Counted from the stretch's first letter, positions 11,482-25,600 are shown. The stretch is 64,000 bases of DNA from Rhynchonema sp. JSB1_4 (GCA_030248065.1 JASAMV010004444.1:1-64000); one strand, 5' to 3'. A program made the numbers and translations. Notes: generated by a model from the sequence alone, not told the origin.

Positions 11482-12000
11482 TTTGAGGATGCTGTACTTT
11501 TTAGCAGGATATATGAATCGGTGGTTATCGTGACATTAGGCCAATTTTGTGTTTCGATTTCACTATGGGGTTCTAACAATGGAGACACGCTTGTGTCTGC
11601 GTCTTCACCCACCACTGAAACAAAACTAACGCAGTGCCCCACGCGCATGTCTATGCTTTTGAGGAACATGGTAACTTGTCAAGTTATTTATTTTTTTTAA
11701 TTTAACGCCAAGTATGTATTTGACACCCTAGGTACCATCATTTATAGCGCACTGATTGCGCATCGTCTCAGAGAATGGCACTTGTTGGTAAGTACCAAGC
11801 AAAGCTGTGCAATGAACTTCCATGCAACCTGTCCCTTCAGCTTCAGCAATGAAATAAGTGTCAAACATCAGTCTCCAGATTGCTTTGGTGTTGGCCGCCG
11901 CATCTGATCTTGGATTCAATGTTACGTAAAAACTACTATTTAACTTTCCCACGAAAGTCAAATTATAAACGCGGAAAAAGCTTCGAATGTTAGAGAGCAA
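11482..12000 (-). pseudogene. partial minus-strand gene, two exons
   Basis: Exon a (12000-11796) begins at ATG and encodes a 68-residue segment (MLSNIRSFFRVYNLTFVGKL...GCMEVHCTALL). It ends in GTACTT in phase 1. Exon b (11614 to about 11481) follows the strong acceptor TTTTGTTTCAG in the matching phase (VVGEDADTSVSPLLE...NVTITTDSYILLKS). After exon b the frame runs into the inserted palindromic element, so the gene is incomplete or disrupted. Exon b recurs at 63868-64000, also on the minus strand, with both synonymous and amino-acid differences. I do not recognise the family; it may be a host gene caught in a segmental duplication or a relic transposon protein. Confidence 0.4.
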
Positions 12001-12189
12001 CAGCTATTTTAATTAAGAAGTTGATATCTTGTCGGTATTTTATCATGAATGACATCACAGCGCATAAACTGCGAACCGCACCTGTGCTTAATAATTAATC
12101 TCAAATAAAAACACGAAAAAACTGAAAAATGTTACCCAGAATTCATTAACAGTTAGTAAAAAAAACAAAGTTCGCTGCGCGCATGTATG

Positions 12190-12262
12190 TTTGAACCCGT
12201 GACCTCTCGTCTTCAGTGATTCGCGTTAGACCGCTTGGACATAACTGCTTCGCCACTGTCCT
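12190..12262 (-). tRNA. tRNA-like sequence, probably decayed or SINE-derived
   Basis: On the minus strand an A-box-like GTCCAAGCGGTCTAACGC is followed about 30 bp later by a B-box-like GGTCACGGGTTCAAAC. I could not form a convincing anticodon stem or acceptor stem, so this is more likely a tRNA relic or the head of a SINE than a working tRNA. Confidence 0.25.
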
Positions 12263-12320
12263 TCGCAAATATTACTATAAAACTACGCGTGCATTGCTGT
12301 CTTGCCTGTTGTGCTGGCTG

Positions 12321-12780
<460 letters not shown>

Positions 12781-13017
12781 CTGGCTGCCTGCCTGCCTGC
12801 CTGCCTGTGTGTGTGTGCTAGCTGGCTGGCTGTGTGTTGTGGGTAATACATTGTGCGCTTTATGAATCAGGCAACTACGTAGCGTGCACTAATGCATTGT
12901 TGTGTGTGTCTGAGCGTCCATTATGGCTCTTTTCGACCTGAAAAACATTTAACCAATTGGAATTAATATATGTTTGACGTAACAACGATTAAAAACACAT
13001 ATAACCGCTGATTTTGG

Positions 13018-13320
13018 CTTTAGAACCATACTTTCTGTACAAAAAGTCATGGTCTGGAACCGTTCATACTAAAAGTTACGAACTCGGCGATAGCACCACC
13101 GTGTTTCTCGAGTGCGAAAACCACATAAACAACTTTAATAGTTCTGGTAACCCAACTTTTCGGCGAAATTTTACTTCGGGAAGCACACTTTACATACAAA
13201 AAGTCGTGGTCATGGTCTGGAACCGGTCTCAGTCGTGGAGTTACGAAGTCGGCGATAGCACCATCGTGTTTCTCGTGTGCGAAAACCCTATATGCGATAT
13301 TAACATTTTTGGTGTTCAGT
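13018..13320. repeat. diverged tandem duplication, about 150-bp unit
   Basis: Two adjacent units share ACAAAAAGTC, GGTCTGGAACCG, GTTACGAA, TCGGCGATAGCACCA and TCGTGTTTCTCG in the same order at about 13037-13130 and about 13195-13290. They are open in one plus-strand frame but have no recognisable domain. Confidence 0.55.
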
Positions 13321-13376
13321 AACGTCTGGGCCCTGACTAGTTTTTTGTGGAAAAAAAGGGAAAGAACGTTTTTACA

Positions 13377-13590
13377 AAAATGACAACTGTATCTTACCCG
13401 CGATTGCGCGTGTGGGCACGCAGCGGGATGAAATTTTGTATGGCCATTTTGGGGCACGGTATATACATTGTGTGCAAGTTTCAGCTCATTCGGTCGAGTA
13501 TTGTTGAAATAGCGCACGATCAAAATTTTCAGAAAGCGCACTATAGGGAATGAACCATATGTCGCTTAGCATTACCATGCTAGCTCCGAT
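13377..13590. repeat. dispersed repeat, copy 1 of 3
   Basis: It shares with 57862-58078 and 60600-60815 the order CTGTATCTTAC / GCGATTGCGCGTG / CACGCAGCGGGATGAAAT ... ATGTCGCTTAGCATTACC. All three are in the same orientation and about 215 bp long. It has no terminal inverted repeats and no coding capacity. Confidence 0.55.
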
Positions 13591-14234
13591 GTATTCCTTC
13601 CGTACCTAACATTCAACCTAAAACTCTTGTTTTTATGAACTAATTTGTTGCCTTCTTCACGCAAATGGTCAAACCGTTTCTGTTTCTGTTGTTCGAATTC
13701 ACATGCAATTATAATGTGTCGATTTAACAATCTCAGCTCAAAATAGTGACAACTCAAAACTTTGCGTTTTAGATCCGAACGTTAAGAATTTTCCAAACAG
13801 AGCCTCAGCGGTTGGGAAAAAACATTAATGACAAAAAGTCGGATTTTCGCTTATTTTTGCCTGGGGCTTCAGACGGAAAACTCTGGCAGGGCTTTAGACG
13901 GAAAACTCTGGTAGTACTATGCGCAGATCATCATGCATTGAGAGCTTGTACGTATCAATGCAGTTGTTCCCATGTTTTTGCCACCAGCAATACTCCCTCA
14001 CTCTGCACACTGAATGGGCGCAGCGCACATCCACACAGGTCATGACGTAAAATTAATGGAATACCAGTCCAGCTCTGTACAAAACACAAATTTTGGTTTG
14101 ACACATGTGAACCGGCAGGTATGGGGTTCGATTTTATTGTTTATTCGCGCATGGGCTGAATCAACTTTGAAGGCAACACCATTGACATGGATTTGGCATG
14201 GCATCATGGCATAGGCAAATTTTGATTGAGCTGC

Positions 14235-14596
14235 ATAGTCCGACCACGAGCTCATGAGACGATTTATTTTGAAGTTGGGTGTGCGGATCCAATCATGTTC
14301 CGGTTCCATGTATTTCGGAAACGAAAGAAAGAGAAACGCACGTATCTGGTAAAAAAAACACGCTCTCCACCTCGGTGCGTAAATTCCCTTTTGACTCCCA
14401 AAACATTTGTGTGTTGAACAACGTTGCTGTTCGCGCAAGCACGCAACAAATTGAGGCCAGCCAACTGGAACTTGTCATCATCTTCTCAGCCCAATCTCTT
14501 TCTTTTGCTTTTTGAAACACGTGTAACCGGAGCATTTTTGAATCTGGCCAAGCAAACTTTGAAAAAATCGTCTCATGAGCTCGTGGCTGAACTATG
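14235..14596. mobile_element. MITE, GAGCTCATGAGACG family, longer copy
   Basis: The left end ATAGTCCGACCACGAGCTC and the right end GAGCTCGTGGCTGAACTAT are inverted relative to each other, with CATGAGACG inside both. Subterminal GAAAGAAAGAGAAA and TCTTTCTTTTG also pair. The interior is non-coding. Confidence 0.6.
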
Positions 14597-14602
14597 AATT
14601 TA

Positions 14603-14706
14603 GTGATAGAGCTGGCGCACTAATTTCGACCAACGTGAGAGTTGTTCCTTTGGTGTAAGGGAAGAAGTTTTACGCTGGGCGAAATTAGTGCGCCAACTCC
14701 ATCACA
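14603..14706. mobile_element. 104-bp palindromic MITE
   Basis: GTGATAGAGCTGGCGCACTA on the left pairs with TAGTGCGCCAACTCCATCAC on the right, with a loop of about 50 bp. It directly follows the previous MITE. Confidence 0.6.
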
Positions 14707-14856
14707 AAATACATACAGCTCTAATCAACATTTGCCCATGCCCCAGCAGCCAAGTCCATGCCGATGGGCTTGCCTTCCTAGTTGATACGGACAGTTTGGG
14801 TGTTTGGTTTTTATTGTAATCCAGCTCTGCGTAAAAAATATTTTTGAATGTTGTAG

Positions 14857-14878
14857 GTATGTATGTATGTATGTATGT
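14857..14878. repeat. (GTAT)n microsatellite
   Basis: Five to six GTAT units. A smaller GTAT/ACAT cluster occurs near 60545-60580. Confidence 0.8.
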
Positions 14879-16634
14879 TCATGTATTGACCTGGACCTGA
14901 TACTGTACATATATAAGTATGTATGTAATGCACGTTGTCTCATTCCCAAACACGCACCAAGTGCAAACACTTCCCTTCAACATGAGTGTGATGGAACGGT
15001 CTGGTATGGTACCCGACCCCATTTGGGTCTCTCTTTCGTAAGTTCATACGGAGTGTCAGCCGCATATCACAACTGGGTAGCCATATACGTTATGTTTGTG
15101 ACCAACCATTGAAACGATCCGAAATTCTACACCTTCTCCATACAAGGCGGTAGTCTGCTCATGATACAACAGTGCATACACAATAATTAAAATGGGCCCT
15201 AAATATCTAACTGCCTGCAGGTCCTGGGCGCTGAAAGTCGTCCTTGGCTTGAACCATAATAGATGCCTACTATTAGGTACCCGCCACGCACAAGGTACAC
15301 CAAAGTTATCAAAATAAAAAGTGCGCCGATGTGCCGGTACCGAATTGTGCGCTCTTTTGTTTTGTTGTTGTATAGTTGTTTGTGTCTTTGTTAGTTCCGC
15401 CACGTAATCCTGTCAGATTAGAGAAGCTTACATCACGCAACCGTTATCAATTTCCTTTTGAAACTCGCCGCGTCCACCTCGCATTAAAAGTAATAACAAT
15501 AATGCAATCACACGAAACATCTGGTCTGTTTCACATGCGGCTGTTTTTCAAATCAGTTCGTGTCTAAATCGAACAATGGTTCGTCCATTGACCGTGTGAT
15601 AGCTTTATTTTTGCGCAGCTTATCAGATCGGTGTGAGAAGACAATGATGGCAGATATGCCAAATAAAAATTTTGAGCCTAATGTCGGCTTGACACGACAT
15701 TTTGATAGAAAACTTGTGCGATTGCGCCCTCCGTTTTAATTCTTTGTAGCCTGGTGGTTACAGGAACCAGCGCCTGAAATGGAGCTCTTCCATTTTTCGT
15801 GCTGGGCTCACATCATGGCTACGGTATGCACTTGAAATTAATTATCCAGCGCTCTCTGATTTTATTCATGAAAATCTACAACGGACACGGAGAACAAAAC
15901 AGATGACCGCAGGTACTATACCAGGTAGACAGCAATGAAATCGGCTTTTTATTCAATAGAACCCTACAATTTGCGCGAGATGGGTTTACTTCTGCGTGTG
16001 TGCCGCATATTTAGTAGGTTTAGACCCGCCCTGGATATTATACCGTCCCGTGCTATTTGGTTCGACGGACACACACACGCCGAGCGCGTATGCTCACGAT
16101 AACAATGGCCCAAGTGCACTGACTGATTAGCGTCCATTTGATTGACTACTGTAGGTGTGGATTGCATTCTTGCACTCTTTATGCATCAGCTCGGTTCTCA
16201 CCTGAGTTCCGTCAATGTAGAACAAAACTTGTGATCTAGGTTTTCACATTCGGATTGTAGAGTCCACACTCGTTGCAGGATTATATAATTTCCTGTCGCT
16301 GATAAATTCATTCATTTCATTTCTTCCACACTTTAGTAGTGAAATGTACATGTACGTGTACTGCGTTCTTGTGCCCTTTCACCAACTTGATTCACAACGG
16401 TGTGGTATATCCCCGCACACTATTGACAAGTGCTAATCCTGCCGCATGCGATAGTTTTCAACCATGTTGTGATGACAAGTTTGGTTATGTGATTGATGAT
16501 CTGCACGGAAACAAATAGAAAGTCATTACGAGCACAAAAAAAGGATTTGCGACATGTTGGTCATTTTAGTCATAAGCTGAGTGAGTTGATGGAAAGGTCT
16601 CGATTATTTTAGTCTTGTTTTGTTCTGCACAATA
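14879..16634. other. no gene seen
   Basis: There are scattered ORFs under 120 codons with no domain or splice support. The 3' end is the upstream region of the GPCR gene. Confidence 0.35.
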
Positions 16635-16648
16635 TTATTATTTTTCAG
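16635..16648 (+). promoter_or_regulatory. splice acceptor before the GPCR start codon
   Basis: A strong acceptor (TTATTATTTTTCAG) ends 22 bp before the ATG at 16671. In a nematode this could be a spliced-leader trans-splice site or the end of a 5' UTR intron. The sequence alone does not separate the two. Confidence 0.5.
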
Positions 16649-16670
16649 TGCCTGAAGGACGTCAGGCAAA

Positions 16671-19600
16671 ATGTCCGAAATTACCACTTCACCAAGCCCT
16701 GGTCTCCGTCCAGCCATTAGCCAACTAACATTTGACGACATTTTGGTATTTTCATGCCTGGAACTACTCGCAGTGTTGGGCTTTGTCGGCAATGTTTCGC
16801 TGGTGTACATCATTGTGCGATACAGACATCTAGCCAAACGTGAGTTTCTAATTTTTAACCTATAGAGCTGGAAACTGTAGTGATGTCGAGCCGAAGAGAG
16901 TTTCAGCGTCCTTCATTCTCATAATGAATCTGGCGTTCGCCGACATTTTGCATGCGTTGATCACGTCGCTCTATCTGTATCCACCGATTGTGCTCAAAAT
17001 GAATCATCTCAATCCACTCGCTCAACGACTCGTGATCGCAGTCGATTGGACAGCATGGGGCATGAGCATCACGTTAGTGTCGTCGAAACATGCGCACTTG
17101 GGTCTTTTTTTTATTCAGCGCATTTCTGAAGACGCACAAAAGCAGCGCTGCGCAAAAAGCGTTGCGAATGTTTCAGTTTAATGTCGGCTGTCTGCCTTGA
17201 TCGCCTGATTGCGGTATTGACACTGACACGGTACACCGTCATAATGTCAACGAAACGGGTGAGACTTTTATGGTGAGTCGCATATGCTTGCCTTTGTGTC
17301 TTCTCAAGACGGTCACAGGTTGTTGTTCACGCCACCCACAATTTCAGCATCTTTTTCTGGACGTTCTTCACGAGCGTCAATGGATCGCTGTTCCTGGTCA
17401 ACTTCTGCTGTTTGGTGGCTCCAGATCCAGCGCAAGACTACTACACCATCGATTATCAGATACCGACGCAACAGCATGACAACGGGTGAGTCTTATGTAT
17501 GGTTTTGGAGTATAATTTTTCCAGAGTTACTAACTTCCCCAAATAATTGAGCAGTCAGCTTGTCAGTCTCAGTTTTGCCTTTGTTCTCCGACTCATTCTC
17601 ACCAAGAATTTGCCTCTGGTGCTATGCGCTGGTCGATACCGAAAATACTTTGGCCTATTCTCTTGTCATACCGGTTCCAGTTTTAAAAATAACCCTTGTC
17701 CAACGTTAAAGAAACGTCAAAAGCTCGAAACTTTCCAGCACATTCAGTGCGTTGACAACATCGATCAACGTCTACCCGATCATCTACATTCCACTGGAAG
17801 TGTGCGCAATGGTGATTCTGGCTGTGTCAAATCCAATCACACTATTCAATCTCTACAGACGACACAAAAAGAAAATGGCTATGCAGGTGAGCCGGGTTCT
17901 CATCAGCGTTTGTTGACAGAAAAAAGTGCTAAAATTGGACGTTTGCTTTATCCTCGCAGAGCAACAGTGCGGCGTTGTTGATACGAATGTCGACATCGGT
18001 GCATCGTGCGACCATGAACTTGGATAATGGGGAAAAAGGTGTGAGGGTGGGGTTGTGATGGATTGAAAACCAGCCAGAAACATACGGCAGCTGGATGGTC
18101 AAAAACTGCATGGTCTCTTATAAACAGTGTGACAGCAGCTGTCTGCGCGTCACCATTTAGTTTCGTGCCGGTTCTGATTTATATCTTTTAGGAAATACAT
18201 ACAGTAGACATGAATAGTTTAGCATCTGTTCCCATGTTCCGTTTCCAAATTACTCCAAATCCATTGGTGATTTCACGCTCGTCGTCTAATGTTTTCACTG
18301 TGTAATCCCAGGCTTATTTGCAAGCCATCCGATGAGACTCTTTTCATGATCAAAAGTGTGCCCAAACCTAATAACGTCCCGGTTCTGACCATATGAGTGC
18401 TGGCAGTAACTCAGTCACGGCTTGTACAAAGCCCTCTGTCTGATTGAAATAAGCAATTTTCACCGTCCAAAAAAATTGTCCACCCGCAGCAATTTATTTC
18501 AACACGCGAGAGGCGGCTATTAATCTTGGGCAAAATTTCGTAGGCCGCCTAAACTAACAAAAATCTCCGAATTTGAGTCTCGGTACCCAACCCCGTTGTC
18601 TTGCGAATGTATACAGCATTTTCCGACCATGAGCCCGGCCAATAAACAAAAGAGGGCGGCACGCCATTTGGGCGCAAATAAGTGGCCATATATCGGAAAC
18701 TTGGACGGCCAATGGGCATGGCACAACTTGAAAAACGTTGTTGACACGCCTGCCGTCGGTGCGTATGTGGTTTTGACGTCATTTTTGCAACTTGGTTCGG
18801 TCGTCTTCAAGCTCCTGGTGTTTCTTTTACCAGCAGCAGTACATTTCTGATTTTGTCTTGCCGGATTGATTAGTCAGAAAGCGCAAACTTCAAATGAAGA
18901 AAAGAGTATCAGTTTCTGCAGACATCCTCAGGATGGCCAAAGGCAGCTGTCTCATTTGTGGGGTAGCACGCAGGGCAACGAAACAGCAGTCATGCGACGG
19001 TATGCTCTGTTTGGGAAGGTCGAACTTGAAGTTTTGGATGCTGAGTGAAAAAAACAACTGACAACGACGTTGCCTTAAAAACTGTTCAAAATGAACCAAA
19101 TCCGAACCCTTCGGTGCACTGTCGTGTTTCGTACTGAAAAGTGCATGATGTCGCGTAATTGAATTCGAGTTCTACTTTGATTCTGGCTGGCTGCGCCGCG
19201 CGCTGCTTCTTTGCTGACCGACTCACATACACTGTTCCAAGTTTTTTTTAAATTCCTGGGGCCCAGTTTGGTTTTCTTTGTACAATACGTCCTGCTGCTA
19301 TGATCACAAAGTATGTACGGTGTCCGGCACCCATTAACCTAAGCACAGTATGCATTTGTGTGTGTGTTGCAGATGTAAGCACGTCGTATAAACTTGGACG
19401 GCTGCTTGCTGGCGCGCCGCTGCTTTTCACAGAGATTTTTCTCCTATACAGTACATATGACCACAGCGAGCGACAAAATTCGCGAACTTTATCCTGATGA
19501 CACCATAAGAATGCGGCGACGTGTCCTTTTGAGAACAGCACGAGTGTTTGCCGCTTGATTAGCGAAGTAACCATTGTTTGTAATTGGTCTGTTTCTTCGT

Positions 19601-22600
19601 TATCAATATCCATTCCCAGAGTGAGGTTGCCAATTTTCACTTCTTCAAAGGCTGCCCCTACACAGGAATGTGTCTTGGTTCATGACGGCTTCCCTGCTGT
19701 AAGCTGTAGTCTATATGTTACGCCTCCGGGTACTTTTCAAAAAAAATTCCACGCTCTTTCGGCATATTAGTCTGTGCGTTCGCGTCCAAGCGTCTGATGT
19801 GTACATTTATTTGCTTACATGTAATACATTTTGAACTGCATGCATGTACCGCCAAAACTAGCAAATATGGCTCGCGTTTTTTGTGTGTCGCCACGGCTTT
19901 TTGGCCCCCTCTCTGTGGACATGAGTCCTTCGCGCCGGAATAATACTAGGAAATGCGTGTAGCGTCATGTCGCCGTGTTGCTTGCCGTTCATTCGCTACG
20001 TGGACCCGGTGCACTCAAAATAATATGTAATATTGTATTTTGCGCTGGGGAGGGCAAATAAGAAATGTGGTTCTCGGGTGCCGAACTATGTATGTATTTT
20101 ATCGGATTTATCTTCTTTTATTTTTGTTCTAAACCAATTCAACAGTTTTGGTTCCGTCTTTGTCGCGGTACGCTAGATTTTTATTCCCTGTTCTTCGTAC
20201 CAGAGAAGACATTACACAGCCCCCAACCCATCGAATCGTCGTGTTTCGCCAGGTTCTATGCATTGCTTTCGGGCACGGCATCCTTTGCTGTGCCCTTGAC
20301 TCCAAAACTTGAGCCCTTTGCAAGGCTTGAGCATGTAGTATAGCTACATATTTCTCATGAGTAGAGTAAGGTATACACGAAAACTTGTAACTATATCCCA
20401 CGGTACTCCACGAGCATACAAATTTGGCTGTTTGTTATATTCTGTTTGCTGTGGCACACGCATGTCAAAGCCGTATGTGGATACCTTGTTGCCTTTTAAA
20501 GTTGCTACACCCGCTCAATTTTATGAAAAAGTTGGAATGTATACTACGTATGTATTCTTTGGCTCATTTTTCTTTTCTTTCTCGGACGCCTACTCGCGTA
20601 CTCTTTTCTAGGCCACAACTTTTCGTGTGAAAGCGCTAGTGACACAAAAAATACCGCCGTCATTGAGCACGAATAATAACACCGTGAAGCTGTACCCGGC
20701 TGTTTCGATTCTGACTCACGTCTTGTGTTGCTTGTCCATCCTCAGGTTTATGTGGGGCACAAGCAGATAGCTTTCCATATGAAGCCCCCTCCGACGAGGG
20801 TCTTCGGAGGCTACAAGAGGAAAATTGTTCACGTGAGGTCCGTCGGGATCGCACTGGATTTGTTTTTTCTGGGCCAGTTTAAAGTAAGGCACCAACTTTT
20901 TAACAAAGTAAACCGGCCAAAATCGTCCAATCGGAGACCAAAGTATTGAACTTTTCCGTTGTTTTACCAGGTTCAGATGAATGTGGTTGCGCAACAGGTT
21001 GTTTGTGGCTGTGTGCTAGTGCTGCGCGTGCACAAAAAACGAGCATTTGTGGTGCTTGTGCAGGTACGCATAACGCGTTGAACACTGGCGGGTTTTAACT
21101 CATGCCGTCTGACGCTTTCGTTTGAATTTCGTTCTAATCAGGTTCAAATATGGTCGCAGAGGCATGCTGCTCCAAATGTCCCTACTGACAATGTTGAAAA
21201 ACACCCGAATTTTTCGATTAAAGCCCCGAGGGCTGTACAAGTGGATCCGTTACCAGGTTACCACTTCGGCTCCTTTGGGTCGAGACTCGGAGGGTCCATT
21301 TTCCACCAACTTCCGCTTCCGCTTAGGCTTTATGTGGAAATCTCCAGTATTATACGCACGTTTTTTACAATTCTTCATTCTCACACCAACATCTTGTTTA
21401 TCTTTCTCATGCTGCTGCAAGATCTGTCCGCCCGCACGATCAAAGCAAAGACTCAGACTCATGTTTTATCGAATGTTTCTCAGAATATCAAGAAGCTTTC
21501 AAATGCAGCAGTCTGCGTCTCGTATGAATGCACACAGTCTGGCGGGCAAAAACAGCGGCAGATAAACAGCAATGTAGCCCTACCACACATTGAAAAAAAA
21601 TGAGCGACAGTGTCAGCCCGCTTTGAAATAAACACTTTCTGCATTTGTTGTTTTTTCTCACACGATCCTGTGCATTTGTGTCCGTGATGATAAGCTACTG
21701 CTTGGTCATGTCTGTCTTGATGTGCTCCTAGTTGCTAACATCACCAGCATGCACTTTACGGACATCACTCCGGACATCCGCCGCTTGGCAGAAGAGCATG
21801 TGGTTCGTGATGCTCGCATTTTGCATCCTGTTCAGCTGATTCGTTCTTGATTCCAGCAGAGATTTCATGGTAATAAAAATGCTCCGTTAACGATTCAAGT
21901 ATCTTTAACCTCTACGCAGTTAATGACAAGATGTGATGTTAAACTGCCAGAAAACCATAAAAAGATAAGCCTTTGCTTGCATGTTGAAAAAGAACACCTT
22001 ACTGTACGTATGTACGTAAAAGCTTACACACATGAAATTACGTGAAGCACTCGGTGTTGATATGCTCCAACGGACTGGAAACTATTCCGATTATTCCTTT
22101 GTGCGTGCGGTTTCGTAATCATGAGATAAAAGCATGCGACCCTTATCATGCAGATGGAAACATACAAACCGGGTCTAACGGTCGAGTCTACCAAAGTCAA
22201 TTTCGACTCCAGATCGTGGGCAAGAATGTTTCAGTTGCTGTGAAATAGGCTCTACCAGCGAAAAAGCGCCAACACACTTCAAAACGTCGTTTGCAACTCG
22301 CTCAAAACTTCGGTTTTGTCTCAAGCACACTCCTGGGAACAAGGCAGTTTGAGAGTTAGGCTGGATCTATATGATACCTCTCACATCAAAAGACACTCTA
22401 TGTTTTTTTGGCACAGTAGCCTTGGAACAGTATAGTTTTATTTCCCATTTTAGCCTTCGGGGAGCCTTCCGTTCAGCGGCCGTTTAGATCTAACACGTGT
22501 GCACACGCAGGCATCAAATGCTCGTTATCTGTCTGTGACTCTCTTCCCAATATCCCTGTCTCTCATTCTCTTTCGACTGAATTTCCGGTTCGAGAAAACT

Positions 22601-25600
22601 CCATTTGGGCCATTAGGAGCCCATAATCTTGATGTTGCAGAGTGTTCACAAAGCTGTAATTTCTTTCTTGAAAACAGCAGTTATTAGATCTCAACGACTT
22701 TAATATGTTAAATTCAATGTCATCTCAACGTTTGCATCTAATGTTTCAGGCACTGGTGCTTGTGCGCCATTGCACAGCACCACACCATTGCGACAGCAGC
22801 AACGCATTTTCGGACAGATCATTGTCGTCACCGTCATTTTCTTCCTGTACATGTGAGTTTTGTTGGCCAATTTGTAGCGATATCTGAAGGGGTGTTTGTC
22901 TTTGTCTTGGGTGTCAAACTACCCCAAATCGACATTATAGTCTTCGAAGTGCATGCTGATGCTCCTTCCATTGTGCAGGTTCGTGTACTACCTGTTCTTC
23001 TACGCAGTCAAGATCAGCGCCAAGTGGGCGACAGTGTCCAATTCGGTGTTCTACTCGACCACACATATGATCAATCCGATCGTCTACTTTTCGCTCAATC
23101 ACGAAATGCGAACCGAACTCAGACAAGTGCTCAATCAATACTGCTGTTGTGCGTGCACCAGGGTAAGTTTGCTGGCACAGGTGACGGTACGGGCATGATA
23201 CCAGGATGGTCTGGAACATAAATAATATGCCGACTGAAGCATAAATATCCAGCCAGCTATAGTGGTGCATTGATCAAAGATCTGGGCAAGTTCGGGGCCC
23301 TTCATGGAAACTTCAGAGCCACTCGAACCCCCAGATGCTGTCTTGCGAGTGTTGAAATATGGTTTCGGGAAACATTATAGAAACGCTTGTAGTTTTCCGC
23401 AGTACGCAAGCTCTTCCAATTGAAACATCATACGTGTGAGAATTTGCAGATGTTTCGCAAGTCAACGTCGTTGGAGAACAACGCAGCCACGTTCACCAAC
23501 AACCACATTTCCAAAGCGAACGGACAGGTGGCAAATGACCACTCTATCGGTCTGGATTGGAGATCGGCTCAAAGTTGGGGGAATGTGCCATTCTTCATTG
23601 GTTTCTGGAAAATAAATCCTTCCACTTTCAATTACAATTTTTTATACTTCAAGTTTTTTACTTTGGCGGCGTAGATTGAGATTCTTTCAGCCGAACGCAG
23701 TCATCAGACGGACGACACGGTGGTAGCCAATCACTGTTCAGCTCAGATTGAGTCAACCAATCAATGTGCTGCAGACGATGATGCAAATGTACAGGTACAC
23801 TTTCAATGGAATCATTCAGAGAAGTTCCAGAAAGCAAGAAGAATCTCTCTGGCCCACAATCCCGCTTCATGCTTCCGTTAAAAATGCGGTTTTATGGTAT
23901 AGATCGTCACACTCTCAGTATCAAGCATTGTTGTTGCACTGCGCCGGTGAAATTCGCATAATAGTGTCACTAAACGTTATTTCCAATCTATCAGTGGGAC
24001 TGTTTGTCGTCGTATTGGCACTTTTCAATTTCCTGTCACTCGACTATCGCTCTATCTCACTCCTTTTGTAGAGTGTGGCCCTTTCTGACGCACTTTGCAC
24101 CGCCACAGGTTCGTTAGACACACACCCACGATGCACTTGAGTTTGAGGAGTTTCTAAACTACTTGTTCTTGACTTCGTGTTTTTGTGATCTTTGACTAAC
24201 ATCATTTTGTGAAAGCAAAAATGTTTGTCGTTTAATGTGCCCGATGACATGAGACGTTTATACCGCATCATGCGTGACGTTTCACTTCAACTTTACCACA
24301 CCAGAGTTTCTAAGGTGAATGCATTTTAATTGTGACAAAATGTCTGCATCTGTGAAAGTGACAAATTATTAACAATTACATATGTAGTAGTGTATAACTT
24401 CTACTTCGTACACGTGCGTTTAACCGGTCTTGTATTGTAGCGTCGCACAAACAACCGCGCACCAGCATCGAACCGGGTTGCAGCGACGGCCCAGTGCTCA
24501 ATGTCAACAACCACTACTCCGAGGACCAAACCCCCACCACTACTGTTGCCTGTTGCCTGTGAACTATCGGTGGATGCACTTGAACCACGCACCAGACGCA
24601 TGTTGTCCGTTAGATTCAGGGTAAATCTATACCATACATTACAGGGTGAGCGAAAAGCAGCTTGCCACAATCTAGGAATGACTGACTCCAGGAAAACCAC
24701 TTTCCGTCCACTCTGTTACCCAACGACTGCAATGGGGTGCTGTTTTTCATCAAATGCGGTTGTATTCTTGAAGACACGACTGTCATGCTGTTGTTGTACT
24801 GTGACTGAAGTCTAATGGTGCCGATGGTCTCTCGAATGCAAATCGTGTTTCATTTAATCTGTCAGACGATATTCACAAAGCTCAATTAGAATCAAAGTTA
24901 CATGCAAATCACAATAGCTTTGTAAATATGGTCTTCTGGATGTCAACGGGTATGCAGTGTGCCTGCAGTTAACTCATTGTACCACTGTGGTGTTGTTACA
25001 GTTGTGTGAGAGACTTTACTCCGCGGCGTGGCCCTAAAAGCAGCCTTGGCCAAGGCGTACGTTTAAGCACTGGTTTCAACTCACCAGGAGTGGTCCTTTC
25101 GACAAGATACCATGAACTAACTTTCTTCTGTTTTCGCCCTTCTTCGGAATAAACCAAAGTTCTACAGAACCCTTTTTCCCGAATTACAGTTCTACGACCG
25201 ATTTCAGGACGAGTCCGACCCACTGTTGCCTGATGAGCAAGGCGTCGGAGGTTGTCCAGGCTCAGACCAGCAGCGACAACAACAACCCGAATGTTCAACA
25301 TCAAACGCAGACAACAAACAAGATTCAATGGACAATATTGACACCGTCGTTGATGTGGTCGCTCGAACAGCAAATTTCCCTGAAACATCGGGCGGCAATT
25401 CAAAGTCCGAAAAGGTCGTCTCAAAATCAGCCAGCTACGCGTCATGTCAGAGTCATGGGTCCCAAGACACCACCGACTCCGGAGGGACATTAACGCCGAA
25501 GGCAGCGGATCTCAATCAAAATGCCGTCGTTGAAGACCGAGCTTCTCAAAGCGATCAATCTGTGTCGCCTTGGACGCTAAGAGAGAAGTTGCAAAGTCTA

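Noticed and set aside
19248..19640. 130-codon minus-strand ORF inside the large GPCR intron
   Set aside because: No domain, no signal peptide and no splice partners. An ORF of this length is expected by chance in 64 kb.
21122..21603. Two overlapping plus-strand ORFs of 147 and 120 codons
   Set aside because: Overlapping frames of similar length without motif or codon signal; they lie within the GPCR intron.
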